31,274 bases of DNA from Chlamydomonas sphaeroides (GCA_001662425.1 BDDC01001198.1:1-31274); one strand, 5' to 3'. Counted from the first letter of the stretch, positions 19,801-30,241 are shown. Notes: generated by a model from the sequence alone, not told the origin. Made by a program: numbers and translations.

Positions 19801-20932
19801 CGACACGCACGTGCGCCGCCTGCTGGCCTTCGGCATCAGCGGCCTGTCGGTGGTGGCCGACTCGCTGAGCGCCATCAAGCACGCCAAGGTGACGCCCGTG
19901 TACGACGAGCGGGGCCTGATGGTGGACTTCAAGCTGGAGGGCACGTACCCCAAGTACGGCAACGACGACGACAAGGCCGATGCCCTGGCCGAGTGGGTCA
20001 CCAGCACCTTCTCGCAGAAGCTGGCCAAGCAGCACACGTACCGGTGAGCATGCTACGATGAGGTGCCTAGAGCGCAGCTGGGTCCGTTGCTTTGTCTTGG
20101 ATCGGCTTGGGGTGGCAAGTCCGTCGCTTCTGACCTGCATGCATCGTGTCCTAACATGCGTTGCCCTCGCCCTCGTCTGCAGCAACTCTGTGCCCACGCT
20201 GTCGGTGCTGACCATCACGTCCAACGTGGTGTACGGCAAGAAGACCGGCTCGACGCCCGACGGCCGCAAGAAGGGCGACCCCTTCGCGCCCGGCGCCAAC
20301 CCACTGCACGGCCGCGACGCGCACGGCGCGCTGGCCTCGCTCAACTCGGTCGCCAAGCTGCCGTACACGCGGTGCCTGGACGGCATCTCCAACACCTTCT
20401 CGCTCATTCCCCAGGTCAGTGCTCGCGCCGGCCCAGCTTCGCCTACACGCTACGTAGCCTGTAGCCACAGCCACAGGCTGATTTGTGTTGCCTCCCCCGC
20501 TGCTTCTCCTCCTTAACCTTGCCCTCGTGTCGCGACCCGCTGTCGCCAGGTTCTGGGCAAGGGTGGTGAGAAGGAGCGCGCCTCCAACCTGTCGTCCATC
20601 CTGGACGGCTACTTCGCCAACGGCGGCCACCACATCAACGTCAACGTGCTGAACCGCGCCATGCTCATGGACGCCGTCGAGGTAAGAGCTCGGGCGTGCG
20701 CGTGGATGGGGTTGTGGCATAGTACAGTGTTGGGCTCCTTGTCGTCGGTCGCAACCTACAGAGCCTTCCCGCGCGCTGACTGATGTGTCCTCTCTTCTCT
20801 GCGCGCCCGCAGCACCCCGAGAAGTACCCCAACCTGACCATCCGTGTGTCGGGCTACGCGGTGCACTTCGCCCGCCTGACCCGCGAGCAGCAGCTCGAGG
20901 TCATCGCGCGCACGTTCCACGAGAGCATGTAA
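16896..20932 (+). CDS. PFL1: Pyruvate formate-lyase (formate C-acetyltransferase), 819 aa
   Basis: Thirteen exons: 16896-16969, 17034-17105, 17240-17489, 17604-17804, 17946-18094, 18281-18460, 18588-18783, 18923-19156, 19287-19617, 19755-20043, 20183-20414, 20550-20681, 20813-20932. They join to 819 residues. The enzyme splits pyruvate plus CoA into acetyl-CoA and formate by a glycyl radical, in anaerobic fermentation. Seen directly: YGRGRIIGDYRRVALYG, the Cys pair in IACCVSAMRVGKDMQYFGAR (Cys480-Cys481), STPDGRKKGDPFAPGANP, and the glycyl-radical loop RVSGYAVHFARLTREQQ (Gly794). The family is about 760 residues in bacteria; the extra ~60 at the N-terminus (MLLESVRRAAAAKVVSRNVA) are a basic, Ala-rich organelle-targeting peptide. 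In Chlamydomonas the enzyme is known in chloroplast and mitochondria. An in-frame ATG at 16821 could add 25 residues. The radical needs a separate activating enzyme, not present here. Confidence 0.97.
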
Positions 20933-21284
20933 ACGAAGACTGCAGCGTGCTGACTAATGCGGTGTGAAGACTCGCGGCGGCGGGACTGGTGGCAGATTTG
21001 CCAAGGCGCGCGCATGAAGCAAATTAACGGCATGAGGCAAATCATGGCTAGGCGACAGCGCGGCCGCTGCGCCGAAGACAGGGAGACGATGTGACGTTAT
21101 GCCGGATGAGTTTGTATGAATTGTGCTGTTGCACACGGCTTGACCACCTTTTTAGCGGCTTAACGTTCATGTGGGATCTCGTGTGTGTGTGCCGCTCATT
21201 GCGGCACGTGCTGCGGAGTATCATGGCAGCTAGCAGGGTGCGGCGCGTCGTCAACACGCTGCGGCTTGTCCCTGACAGCGTCTC

Positions 21285-21307
21285 TGTGCGTGTGTGTGTG
21301 TGTGTGC
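21285..21307. repeat. TG dinucleotide microsatellite in PFL1 3' UTR
   Basis: A run of TG, broken once by a C, lies about 350 bases after the PFL1 stop and before its TGTAA signal. It is probably transcribed and length-polymorphic. Confidence 0.8.
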
Positions 21308-21459
21308 ATATGGTCACGGGCGCGTGTGTTTGCATCGTTTGCCCACGAAGATAGCCGTGTGCTAGTTCGCCATCCGGCGTGCACATTGTTCACTGCGCGG
21401 ATGTGTGAACGAACGATATTCTTTTGTGTGTGTTCTCGAAATGGAACACATGCGGCTGG

Positions 21460-21464
21460 TGTAA
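21460..21464 (+). terminator. TGTAA poly(A) signal of PFL1
   Basis: TGTAA occurs about 530 bases after the PFL1 TAA, in sequence of lower GC content than the exons, as expected for a volvocine 3' UTR end. Confidence 0.6.
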
Positions 21465-22668
21465 GCTCAAGGGGACGTTTGCTCGCCTTTCACCTTACCG
21501 TTGCCTACGGGAGCAGTCACTCGTGTGTGACCGCATGCAGCACGCTTCCCGCCTTGCGTTATGGCGCTAGCAGCCCGCATGCAGCCAGGCGCCGTCGGCC
21601 AGGCAGCACCGGCTCGCACAGTCAACGCTGCTGTTGGTGCGCTCAGACGCTTGCTGTCCGCTTCAGCCGAGTCCCGATGCAACCGCCAGCGGTGTGACCC
21701 GGGCGGCCACCAGCTTCGGCGACCGCACCCAGGCTGGCGCGCCAATGTAGGTGTGGCCTCGGCTTGGCCACCGCGGCCTGAGCAGCATCTGCCATCGTTG
21801 GCGTTCCCCGCTGCTGCCAGCCTGGCTGCCAGGGCTCTACATGTAACTCGCAGCGCTCTACGGCACAGACCAACCAATCGAAGACAATGTGGGTATGTGG
21901 CCGCATGCCCCCATCCGGAATCAGGAGATGAGTATAGCCCCCACCCAGGCTTTCATCTAGGGCTACCGGCTGCCCCCACCAAACAATTTGGGCGACTTCG
22001 GCTTCAGGCGTTGCTTGTGTAGGGGTGTGGCAGCAGCGCAGCACTACCGCCACACCGCGCATGCTCCTAGCATCCCAGGATTACCTCTTGCACCGCCTGT
22101 TACAAGGGGCAGACCAGCGACGACCCTCTCAACCAGCGCTCTACGTGCCGGCACGCGTCTAGGACGCGACTCCTGGCCCCTTCACCCGGACGTGGCCGGG
22201 GCACGAACAAAGGCCAAGAAATGGCGGGCCCCCCGCCCCCTGGCCTCGCGCTAACACAAGCCTACGGCCGCTTACGGCCGCTACCTCAACAGCTATCGCT
22301 ACAGCCGCCGCCCAGCCGGGACTGCTGCCTCTGAAGCGCGAACTTGAACCACATCGCTGTCTAGTGGACGGGCGCACGGGACCTTCGCCCCAACGGTGTC
22401 TTCATCCGGGCTAGGGTTAGGCCTCGCCTGCCTAGATGGGCGGGCGGCCAACCAGCCTGACAGTGCATTCCAAGCGGCAGTAAGGCACAATGACCTCCGG
22501 GAGCAGGTGCCCTCGTCCCCGCCGGTCTGACGCAGCCCACCGCCTTCCATGGTGGGCTGACGTGGTGCGCGCCTCCCTCGCCTCCCCTGACGGAATCATA
22601 GCTGCTGCGCGGACTTACTGAGCCAGCGAGTCACCACGGCGCGGCAACAGAGGGAACCCCATGCGGCG
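21465..22668. other. Intergenic region between convergent PFL1 and rhomboid genes
   Basis: No gene can be supported. A 153-codon open frame at 21561-22022 (+) has no recognisable domain and no clear splice or context support, so I treat it as chance. TTACCTC and TTACA motifs near 22081-22104 may belong to the rhomboid 3' UTR. A short direct repeat ACGGCCGCT occurs twice near 22264-22282. Confidence 0.45.
22100..22104 (-). terminator. TGTAA poly(A) signal candidate of the rhomboid-like gene
   Basis: TTACA on the + strand is TGTAA on the minus strand and would give a 3' UTR of about 600 bases. A second TTACA at 22669-22673 lies only some 35 bases after the stop. That copy is nearer but would make an unusually short 3' UTR for this group. 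Confidence 0.35.
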
Positions 22669-22706
22669 TTACACAGCCTGCGCCCTCCTCACACGCCGCC
22701 TTGGCC

Positions 22707-25328
22707 TCACTTGCTGGCCTGGCGCGCGGTGCCCAACGCGCGCAACGACTCGACCACCGCCGTCACCGTGCCCCCCGCCAGCAGCGCCGCCGCCACCGCC
22801 AGCCGCCAGCTCAGCCGCAGCAGCCAGCCGCCCACCGACCAGGCGGCCACGCAGGTGAGGATGCTGAGGGCAACCACCACACGGAACAGGTAGAACATTT
22901 CGTGGGCCAGGAAGGCGGACAGCGCGCCGCCGAGCAGCCCGCCCACCAAGCACCTGCGGGCAGGCGGCCGCAGCGGGGCGCGCAACGGGGGCAAGCGCCG
23001 GTTATGAGGTGCACGAGCATGGTCAGGTCCAGCTGTTGCAACGGCAGGCCCGGGCAGAGACCACGGGATGCAGCCTGGCAGGAGAGTGTGGACGCCGCTG
23101 CTGCATGATGGAGCTGCACCTCGGTCGCGAGGTGCCCCCTGCGCAGGTGGCCCCTGCGCGCCCGCGAAGGAGGAACACGCATGAACGGGCTCACCAGGGT
23201 CCGACCAGCGGCTGGTAGAAGGCCAGCCCCAGCGCCACGCAGCCCAGCAGCAGGCCGTAGCGCGTCAGCCCCGGCCGCTGCCCCACGTCCCGCCAGAAGC
23301 GGACCACCACCGCCGCCTCCAGCCCCAGCGCCGCGCCTGGCCGGAACATCGCAACGGGCCAGGCAAGTCCGTTACGGGGCCGCGTCAGGGTCCGCGCCAT
23401 GAGCCCCGGCGCGGCGCCATGGGCCCTGGAAATTGTTTGAATCCAGAGCTAGCGGTAGCGGAGACCCACGCTGCACACGGCAGGCTTGCCCGCCCGCATG
23501 CCGTGGCCGTGGCCGGCTGTTGCCACACTTACCCAGGCCGCTCACGCCAGCGGGCTGGCCCGCCACGAACATCTGCGCCAGCGCCGCGCCCAGGCCGGCC
23601 ATCACGTAGGAGATGAGCAGGATCTGGCCGGCGGTGCAGGTCTCCAGGAAGGCGCCCGTCACGTCCAGAGACGCCACGGATGCCTGCAACGGGCGGAGCG
23701 GGTCATGGAGCAGCGGCGAGACGGCGAGGCGCGCAGGGAAAGCGATGGAGGCATGGGGGCGCGCCAGGGCCGAGGAAGCCGGCGGCGGCTACGTCGGCCG
23801 GTCTACAACAGTGTGGGGCGGCGGCGCAGCGGGGCGTACCGCGAGGGACAGGAGGCCGCTGTGCAGCAGGGTGCTGGTGAAGAGGCGGCCGTACTCGCCC
23901 GCGGCGATCATGATCGAGTCCTGCGGCCAGTGGGGCGGCGGTAGGGCGGCGCAGTCTGCTGACGCGTGCATGCATCGGGTACGGCAACAGTATATGGCGA
24001 CAAGAGCGCAAATGCAGGAGCTGTGCTTGGGCTGTGGCCGTTTGCATAGCACACGAGCTGCAGCGCGCATTGCGTGTGCGCATCGCAGCGCGATGCCCTG
24101 CACAGCCCTGAGCCGCACCCACCGCCTGCCAGGAGAGCGTCAGCGGCGAGGGCGGGCACCCCAGCAGCAGCGCCAGCGCCGATTCGCCGGCCGGCACCAG
24201 GCCCGCCGCCATGGCCGGCGCCAGCGGCCACCACTGCGCAACGAAGACGGCCACGCAGGCGAATTGCAACAGCCGCGTCGCACGCCGCTCAATCTCCACA
24301 TCCTCCTCCTTTTCCTCCTCTTCCTCGTCCTCGCCCATCTCCTCGTTGCCGGCCACGGCCTCAGCCGACGCGCCGTCCGCCGGCCCTTTTGCGGCCTCCT
24401 GAGCCGCCGCGCGCTTGCTGCCGCGCTTTGGGGGCGGTGGCTCCGGCGGGTCAAACTGCCCCCGCAGGATCTGGCGCCAGCGCTCCTTGATCTCCGCCAT
24501 GTTGCTGTCCAGCTCCTCCCGCATGGCCTCTAAGGAAGCCGCCAGCTCGTCTACCTCGCCCACGGCCGCCACCTGGCCGTCAGCGTCAGGCGCCACGCCG
24601 TCGCTGCGTGTGGTGGAACCAGCGGCGCGCACGGCGCTGTCGGGCGCTGGCCCGGGTGTCTTGCGCTCGCTGCTGAGGGCGTGGGGAGTGCCCGCGCGGC
24701 CTTCCACCAGAGCCTGCGCGGGTCCTGGCCCGGCCTCGGGGCTGCTGGCCCCGCTTCTCCGGCTCGGCAGCTCGTCACCTTGTTGGGGCCTGCCGCCAGC
24801 GGTGTCCTCGGACCCAGCGGCGTCGCTCGGCTCTGGCGCGGCGGGCTGCTGCGGCCTCGGAGGAGGCCGCTGCGCAGGAGATGACAGCCGCGACGCGGGC
24901 TGCTGCTGGAGCTGCTGCGCTGCCAGCGCCGCGATGGTGCTGCGAGCGTCGCGCTGCATCTGCCCCAGCGTCTGGCGGCTTGGCGGTGGCGGGGCTGGCT
25001 TTGGCGGCGACGCGTCAGGGCCGGAGGCCGCACCGGACTCGGCGCTGGGCCCGCCATCGCCGGCTGCCGCTATTAGGCTCGCCAGATGCTGACGGCCGCG
25101 GGTTCGAGGTGTCCGACGCCACGAGGGAGACAGCCATGTCGCAGGCACTGCGCCGAGCCGGGCCTCGCGAGAAGCGGCAGGATGCGGTGCTGTTCCAGCG
25201 AAAGGCCTCACCCCCGCTGCGCCGTGCAGGTCGCCGACGGAGGTGCCCGGTTGCGCTGTACAGGTCACTCCGCTGCGCCTTGCAAATAGCTGGCGTTGCG
25301 CGGCACCAAGCGGCAGAGTCGCGGCCAT
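22707..25328 (-). CDS. Rhomboid-like membrane protein with long N-terminal extension, 608 aa
   Basis: Five exons: 24123-25328, 23840-23920, 23533-23683, 23195-23336, 22707-22953. They join to 608 residues. Residues 1-~260 are a basic, Ala/Ser/Pro-rich probable transit peptide and disordered region; 258-290 is helical and charged; 329-346 is an acidic run. The rhomboid core follows: a first membrane helix at about 353-378, AGEYGRLFTSTLLHSGLLSL (409-428), LETCTAGQILLISY, and AGVSGLGAALGLEAAVV, which matches GxSGAxxGLxGA and offers Ser477. The usual HxxxN after the RLFTS helix reads Ser427...Ser431. The usual His in the last core helix (HLGG-like) reads LVGG (529-532). So the Ser is kept but its partner His and the Asn are not seen, suggesting a pseudoprotease (inference). 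Plastid location is inferred. A GTGAGG near 25210 could start an extra intron in exon 1. Confidence 0.72.
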
Positions 25329-25789
25329 GTTGACCGGGAGCCTTGGCTACGGCCCACAGCTCAGTCTGGCTTGCGGCAGTGATATCGTGCAGATGCTGCG
25401 CTGTAGGTTGCAATCGAACGCTACTGCACGGGCAGCGGCGGTAGAGTCCGCTGGTGTTGCGCCAACCAAGATGTCCGGATTCAGTCGAACGACTGACTAG
25501 CGCTTGCCGTTGAAAGCATTGTGCATGTCGACGTGTCGCAAGCTAGTCACCGCGGTGCGGCTACCTCAACAGCTCACGAATGGTGTTTCGTGCAATCGCG
25601 GCGGCGGAACCCGTACGCCAGCAAATGCCTTTCGCAGTGTCGCGAAGTCTGCCACATAAACACACGCTTACACCACGTGAAAACGAGCTCCTTACAGCGG
25701 GTCGCGACATTGCCGCTTGCGACCGCTGTCCGGCTGCACAAGTCCTACTGCAGCCCCGATAGCCAAGTGCGTGGGACGCACATTATCTC
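25329..25789. promoter_or_regulatory. Bidirectional promoter region, rhomboid-like / small plastid protein
   Basis: About 460 bases separate the divergent start codons. I see no TATA box. Sequence is less GC-rich than the flanking exons. Both flanking proteins have plastid-type N-termini, so co-expression from a shared promoter is possible but unproven. Confidence 0.4.
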
Positions 25790-27598
25790 ATGGAGCTCTT
25801 TCGCGGGACAGCAGCGCCGTCTGTCGGCGGTCGCTTGCGTCAGCGGACACGCGCACCCGCACCCCGCCTAGCCCTGCGCTGCCGCGCCAGCCTGCAGACC
25901 GAGGCGGGGATACCACCCCCGCCTCCACCTCCACCCCCGCCGCCACCCGGCCAGGTGAGGCCCCTGGGCCCTCTCCACGCACCTGGTGCGCTTCCGCGCG
26001 TCCTCACACCTTGTCACCTGTCACCCCGTCACCCGTCACCCGACCTTGGTGCCTCGCGGCGCTCTGCACCACAACAGGGCGTCTCCCGGCGCGGCCTCCT
26101 GCAACAGTTTGGCGGCTTCGGAGCCGCGGCTGCTGTGGGTGGTGTGGTGGGCTACCTGATTGGCAGCCGCACCGGCGGCAGTGTTGAGGGCGGGCTCACG
26201 GCCTCGGAGCGGGCGGAAGTGGGTGAGTAACTCGCCGGGCTGGTGCCGGCCGCCGCAGCGCGCGCTCCGCGATCCGCGGCGGCCCAGCGGCGCGGCCATG
26301 CCCCGGGCTGCATCCGCCGCCGACTTGCAGCGCTCACACAGCCGTGCTCATGTGCCGACCGCAAGCTCTGCCCCGCGGCCCTGGCTCCCGTGCCCTTACC
26401 CCGCCCCTGCCCAACCCTGCCTAGCGCTGCCGGGCCTCGCATGGCTGTGCCCGGCCCCTACATCTGTCTGGCCCTGCCTGACCCCCAGATGAGCTCCGTC
26501 GCGAGCTGAACTTCCGGCGCGACTACGATGGGCACATATACATCGAGGACCCCAGGCCGCCCAACGCCTGGTGGGAGGTGCGCACCGACGCCGGGCTGCC
26601 CGGCACCGCGCTGCTGCGCGACCCCAAGAACCAGGTGTACTTCATCTCCTTCAACAACCTGCAGCAGGTGGGCGCTCCTACCCAACAGCCGCAGTGCACA
26701 GTAGGCCAGTGCAATGTTCTGCCAGTACTGGCGTCGCGCCCGTAGCCATGCTGGCGGCGTGCCGTGCCGGTGTGTGCGCACCCTGGCCTGGTCGAGTTAG
26801 CGACTGTGGTGGTGAATCTTTCATTGGTGTTACACATGTGTGGTGGTCGCGCCTTGGTGGGGCTTGCCGCGTCGTGACCCAGGCCCTGGAGCTCGACGTG
26901 CGGCTTTGGTGCCGAGCAGCGCCGCGCTCTCAGCCCTGGGTGGGGCGGCTGCCGGGGCTTCATCACGCCGCTTCCGGCGGGCGTACCTGAGCGCACCGCC
27001 GCGCACCGCCCCGACGACGGCCCTGGTCCCGGCCCCCAAGCTCGCCCACTGAGGCCGTGTGTGATCCTGCCGCTGCTGCGCTCCGCCTGACGCATTCCCA
27101 CCTGCGTGCCATCAGATCGACCTGACGGACGACTACGTGGTCGCCACCCTGTTTGGCAGCGGCGAGTGGCGGGCCTCGGTTGAGGTGCGTCCCCACACAG
27201 CGCTGGCCCTGGCCCCGACCATGGCTCTAACCCTTACCTATTCCCTGGTCCTCGACTTGGCCTAAAACAAGCCCCAGTCCCGGACCCGGACCCTGCCACT
27301 AGCTGGGACGCGGACCATGACACAGACCCCAGCTTTGGCCCACGGCCTGACCCTGACCCTGACCCGAACCCTGGCCCTGACCCTGACCCGAACCCTGGCC
27401 CTGGCCCTGGCCCTGACCCGGACCCGGACCCTGACCCTGACCCTGATTCTGACCGACATCCTGGCCCTGACCTGCTCCCTGGCCCTCCTTCGGCCCCGCA
27501 TACAGCCGGTGCAAGCCCGGGACTCGGACGGGCGCCTGGTGGACCTGGTCCTGGACAAGGAGGGCTTCCGGAACATCATCAGCATCATGCGGACGTAG
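25790..27598 (+). CDS. Unknown, probably plastid protein with poly-Pro and twin-Arg segment, 216 aa
   Basis: Five exons: 25790-25954, 26078-26222, 26489-26667, 27116-27184, 27506-27598. They join to 216 residues. I do not recognise the family. The N-terminus is Arg/Ala-rich with no acidic residue in the first 35 positions (ending ALRCRAS), like a chloroplast transit peptide. A run of twelve Pro follows, then SRRGLLQQFGGFGAAAAVGG: a twin-Arg motif plus a hydrophobic helix, resembling a thylakoid Tat signal or a membrane anchor. The rest is a soluble domain of about 115 residues with ELRRELNFRRDYDGHIYIED, NQVYFISFNNLQQIDLTDDY, VVATLFGSGEWRASVE and a C-terminal LVLDKEGFRNIISIMRT. The mixed beta pattern suggests a small folded domain at the thylakoid. 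Exon 1 could read through intron 1, which is open in the same frame. A TGTAA was not found downstream. Confidence 0.7.
27317..27480. repeat. Degenerate CCCTGA/CCCTGG/CCCGAA hexamer repeat in an intron
   Basis: The fourth intron of the gene at 25790-27598 is largely made of hexamers of the CCCTGA type, mixed with CCCTGG, CCCGAA and CCCGGA. From an ATG at 27317 the + frame is open and in register with the last exon, encoding Leu-Thr/Arg-Thr/Leu-Ala repeats. The unit is not the algal telomere repeat. Confidence 0.8.
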
Positions 27599-28330
27599 GG
27601 AGGCGGGAGGCCGGAGGCAGGGACGGGCGGCATGGGTTCCTTGGGAGAGAGGGGATATTGCGACACAGGGCAGCGGCGTGGCGGAAGCTGTGGGCTGCTG
27701 GGCTACTGCGAGGTCTACGGCGACGGCATTACACATGAAAGGGGTTACGAGCAACACTGGACAAGTCGCTGGAGGGACGGAGGCATGGCGACCGGGCGAG
27801 CGCCGCGGTGGCTAGTGATGCAAGACTGCCGGCACGCGGATGGGCAGCGCATTAAACAAACAATTGGCTGTGTCGCTGCGTTGAGGATTGAGGAAGCGTG
27901 GTGCGTAGCTCCTGGCTGTGGTATGAGTAAGGACCCGGAGGTTCGTTGGGCGTCAAAATCTCATACGACGACCCTTGGAATGGAGATGCAGGCTCCGCAG
28001 TGTACGAAAAGGCTCGCTGCAGGGGTACGTGCAAGGGTAAACTTGGTGCACGTGAGGCAATTCCGTTTTGTGAGCAGCGTCCGGGACACGGTTCGCTATG
28101 TGTCAATGTGTGGTTTCACTGAACGGCGGCGTTTGCACGACACGTTGTCGCTTGCTCATACGCTGAATGAAATTGCAATCCTTGCAACATGACTCATAAA
28201 TTACCGGATGCGTGGCCAGGGCTGCGGTGTGTCTTGTGTTGTGCCTGCTGTGTCCCTGCTGCGGCATGCCCCCGCCCCCACGCCAGCAGCTCCCCAATCG
28301 TTCTTCGGCGCGCAGGCCTTCTCCTTCCCA
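27599..28330. other. 3' UTR and intergenic sequence
   Basis: No gene is supported. The stretch should contain the 3' UTR of the preceding plastid-protein gene and upstream sequence of the next gene. GC content is lower than in the exons. I did not find a clear TGTAA. Confidence 0.45.
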
Positions 28331-28336
28331 TATAAA
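28331..28336 (+). promoter_or_regulatory. TATA box of the protease-pro-region-like gene
   Basis: TATAAA, followed by TATATTTTTC a few bases on, lies 42 bases before the ATG at 28373 and 96 before the in-frame ATG at 28427. It is the clearest TATA element in the window. Confidence 0.5.
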
Positions 28337-28372
28337 CCCATATATTTTTCACAACGCGCAATTTGCGAGTGC

Positions 28373-30241
28373 ATGCTGGCCGGCATCAGCCTGGCTGCGC
28401 TAATTGTCAGAATCGCGTTCGCAGCCATGGCTGGGTCGCTGCAGCAATTTGCTGTCGTCGACCCAGCCTCGGCATCTGAGATTTCTCCAGTCGCCACGCT
28501 GCGTTCCGGCGAGGTGCTCTTGAGGTGCGCTGCCGCAGTGACATCGCGTCAACTTCACCAGTGAGGCTGGCCCAGAACCAAGGCCAGGTTCATATAGATG
28601 CCAACCGCATCGCGCTTAGGCAGCTCGAGGGGCCAGCTAGAAGCGCATGTGTGCCCTAAGCGTTGTCCGCCCCGCGACAGACGCGAGCTGTCCCCACCTC
28701 ATGCCCACCGCTGTCCCGCCCTTGCCCGAGGCCCGCCGCTGAGCCGCTCAGGTGTTGCTGCCCGCAGACCCGCCGCTGCGCAGTTCTCCTCCTCCTCCTC
28801 GTCTGCTGCATGCGATGCCCAGCCCCGTCTGTACCTGGTCAACTATGCTGACGGTGTGCAGCAAACACCCTGGGCTGATGCTGCTCCCCTTCTAGGGCTC
28901 GAAGTGCAGCGCCCCACGCTATTGCCGTCCGAGCGGCCGTACTCATCTGCACACAGGCACCGCCGACGCCCTGCATAGGGACCTGGAGACAGGCGGCGCG
29001 GCGATCGTGTCCTTCATCCCATCCAGGTAAGCGTACGGCAAGGCACCACGCAGCTGCCGTGCGCCACGGAACAACATCCCACGGCCGGGGCTGCATCCCT
29101 CCCCACCGCAGCACAATCGTAGTGTACGGCGCGCCTGGCGTCGTCACCGCGGCCGCCACCAGCCGCGGCGCATACATGGTGCGGCCGTGTCGCTGCTGCC
29201 TCGCCCCCGGTGCCCTCGCCTGCCACCCGGCACGCGCCCGCACCGACGCCTGCCTACACCCGTGGCCCGCGGCAGGGCCGCTTCCCCGGTTCGCACAAGA
29301 TATCGCCGGAGGCATCGCACGTCGCTGAGGCCGCGCGAGGGCTGAGCCCCGGCGCGGCCCAGCAAGCTCCCGCCGGCGGCTTGCCTTTGCCTGCACCGCT
29401 GCAGGACCTTGACACGTGGGCTGGCAGCGGCGAGGTACGCAACGCGTCGTAGCCCATAGGGGCCCGGTCTATGTACCCGCTTATAATAAGCTTCCAACGA
29501 AGAACCAGGGTGGAAGGCTGCGCATTCTCCAAATGCGCCCGCCGGTGTCACAGATTGTGCACAACCCAGCTGCTGCGCACCGGGCTCCCCCTCCTGCTGC
29601 CCTGCCCTGCCCTGGATGCTGGCCATGGCATATTACAAGCTAGAATGGCATGCCCTGGACGCGACTTGGTGCCCCTGGCGCCGCTGCATTCGTGCCGCCA
29701 TGCCGCTCGCAGGGCGGCCCTCCGCTGCTCGGCTTCAACGCCCGCATCGTGCACACGCTGCCCGACCCAGCCCGCACCGCCCTCATGGCCGCGTGGGCGG
29801 CACCGCTGGCCGCGGCCCTCGGCCGCACCTCCGCGGCGGACCCGTGCCTGCCGCGGCTGCAGGACAGCGGCCTGCTCGGCTCGGGCAGCGCATGGCTGGG
29901 CGTGTACCTGTGCGCGCAGGTGATCGGGCCGCATGCGCCACCGGGGCCACCTGGCAATCAACATTCACTGCTGGTCAAGCGTCGGGTGGGCGGTTGGCTG
30001 AGCACCCTAGCCTTCTCGGCGTCACTCGGCTGTACACACCACTGCCGAGTAGGGGCGTGCGTGACTGCTGTGAACCCGTGCATAATGTACTTGAGGACGA
30101 GCGTGGAAGTCATGGAATCGGGCTTGCCTTGCTGCTCCGCTTCGCACGCAGGACGTGGCTGCCGGCCTGGCGTGGCTGGCCAGCCAGGAGGAGGTCATGT
30201 GGCTGGAGCCCAAGCTCCGGCTGCGGCCGGCTGTCACGTGA
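28373..30241 (+). CDS. Secreted protein resembling the N-terminal pro-region of subtilisin-like (S8) proteases, 276 aa
   Basis: Seven exons: 28373-28524, 28768-28853, 28957-29026, 29112-29178, 29276-29434, 29713-29919, 30152-30241. They join to 276 residues ending at TGA. The start MLAGISLAALIVRIAFAAMA is signal-peptide-like; ATG 28427 is an alternative. RLYLVNYADGTADALHRDLE (71-90), then TGGAAIVSFIPSSTIVVYGA, recalls the pro-region of S8 proteases (YLVxF... G..V..YIP...YLV). Later come PGSHKISPE, GFNARIVHTLPD and AWLASQEEVMWLEPKLRLRP. In large algal and slime-mould (TagA/TPP-like) subtilases I recall similar segments directly before the catalytic domain, but here the gene stops and no Asp-His-Ser protease domain follows. 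It could be a stand-alone inhibitor or chaperone-like protein, or a truncated paralogue. The resemblance is from pattern memory, not a search. The boundary between exons 2 and 3 is inferred from frame. Confidence 0.5.

Noticed and set aside
21561..22022. A 153-codon plus-strand open frame after PFL1
   Set aside because: No recognisable motif, no promoter, and its location matches an intergenic region between two 3' ends.
27317..27480. Telomere-like array
   Set aside because: The units are CCCTGA, CCCTGG and CCCGAA, not the CCCTAAAA type of green algal telomeres, and they sit inside an intron.
28854..28895. A 42-base intron ending at CTAG in the protease-pro-region-like gene
   Set aside because: Too short for this group and it leads into a stop; the 103-base intron 28854-28956 keeps the frame and gives the expected RLYLVNYADGTADAL continuity.
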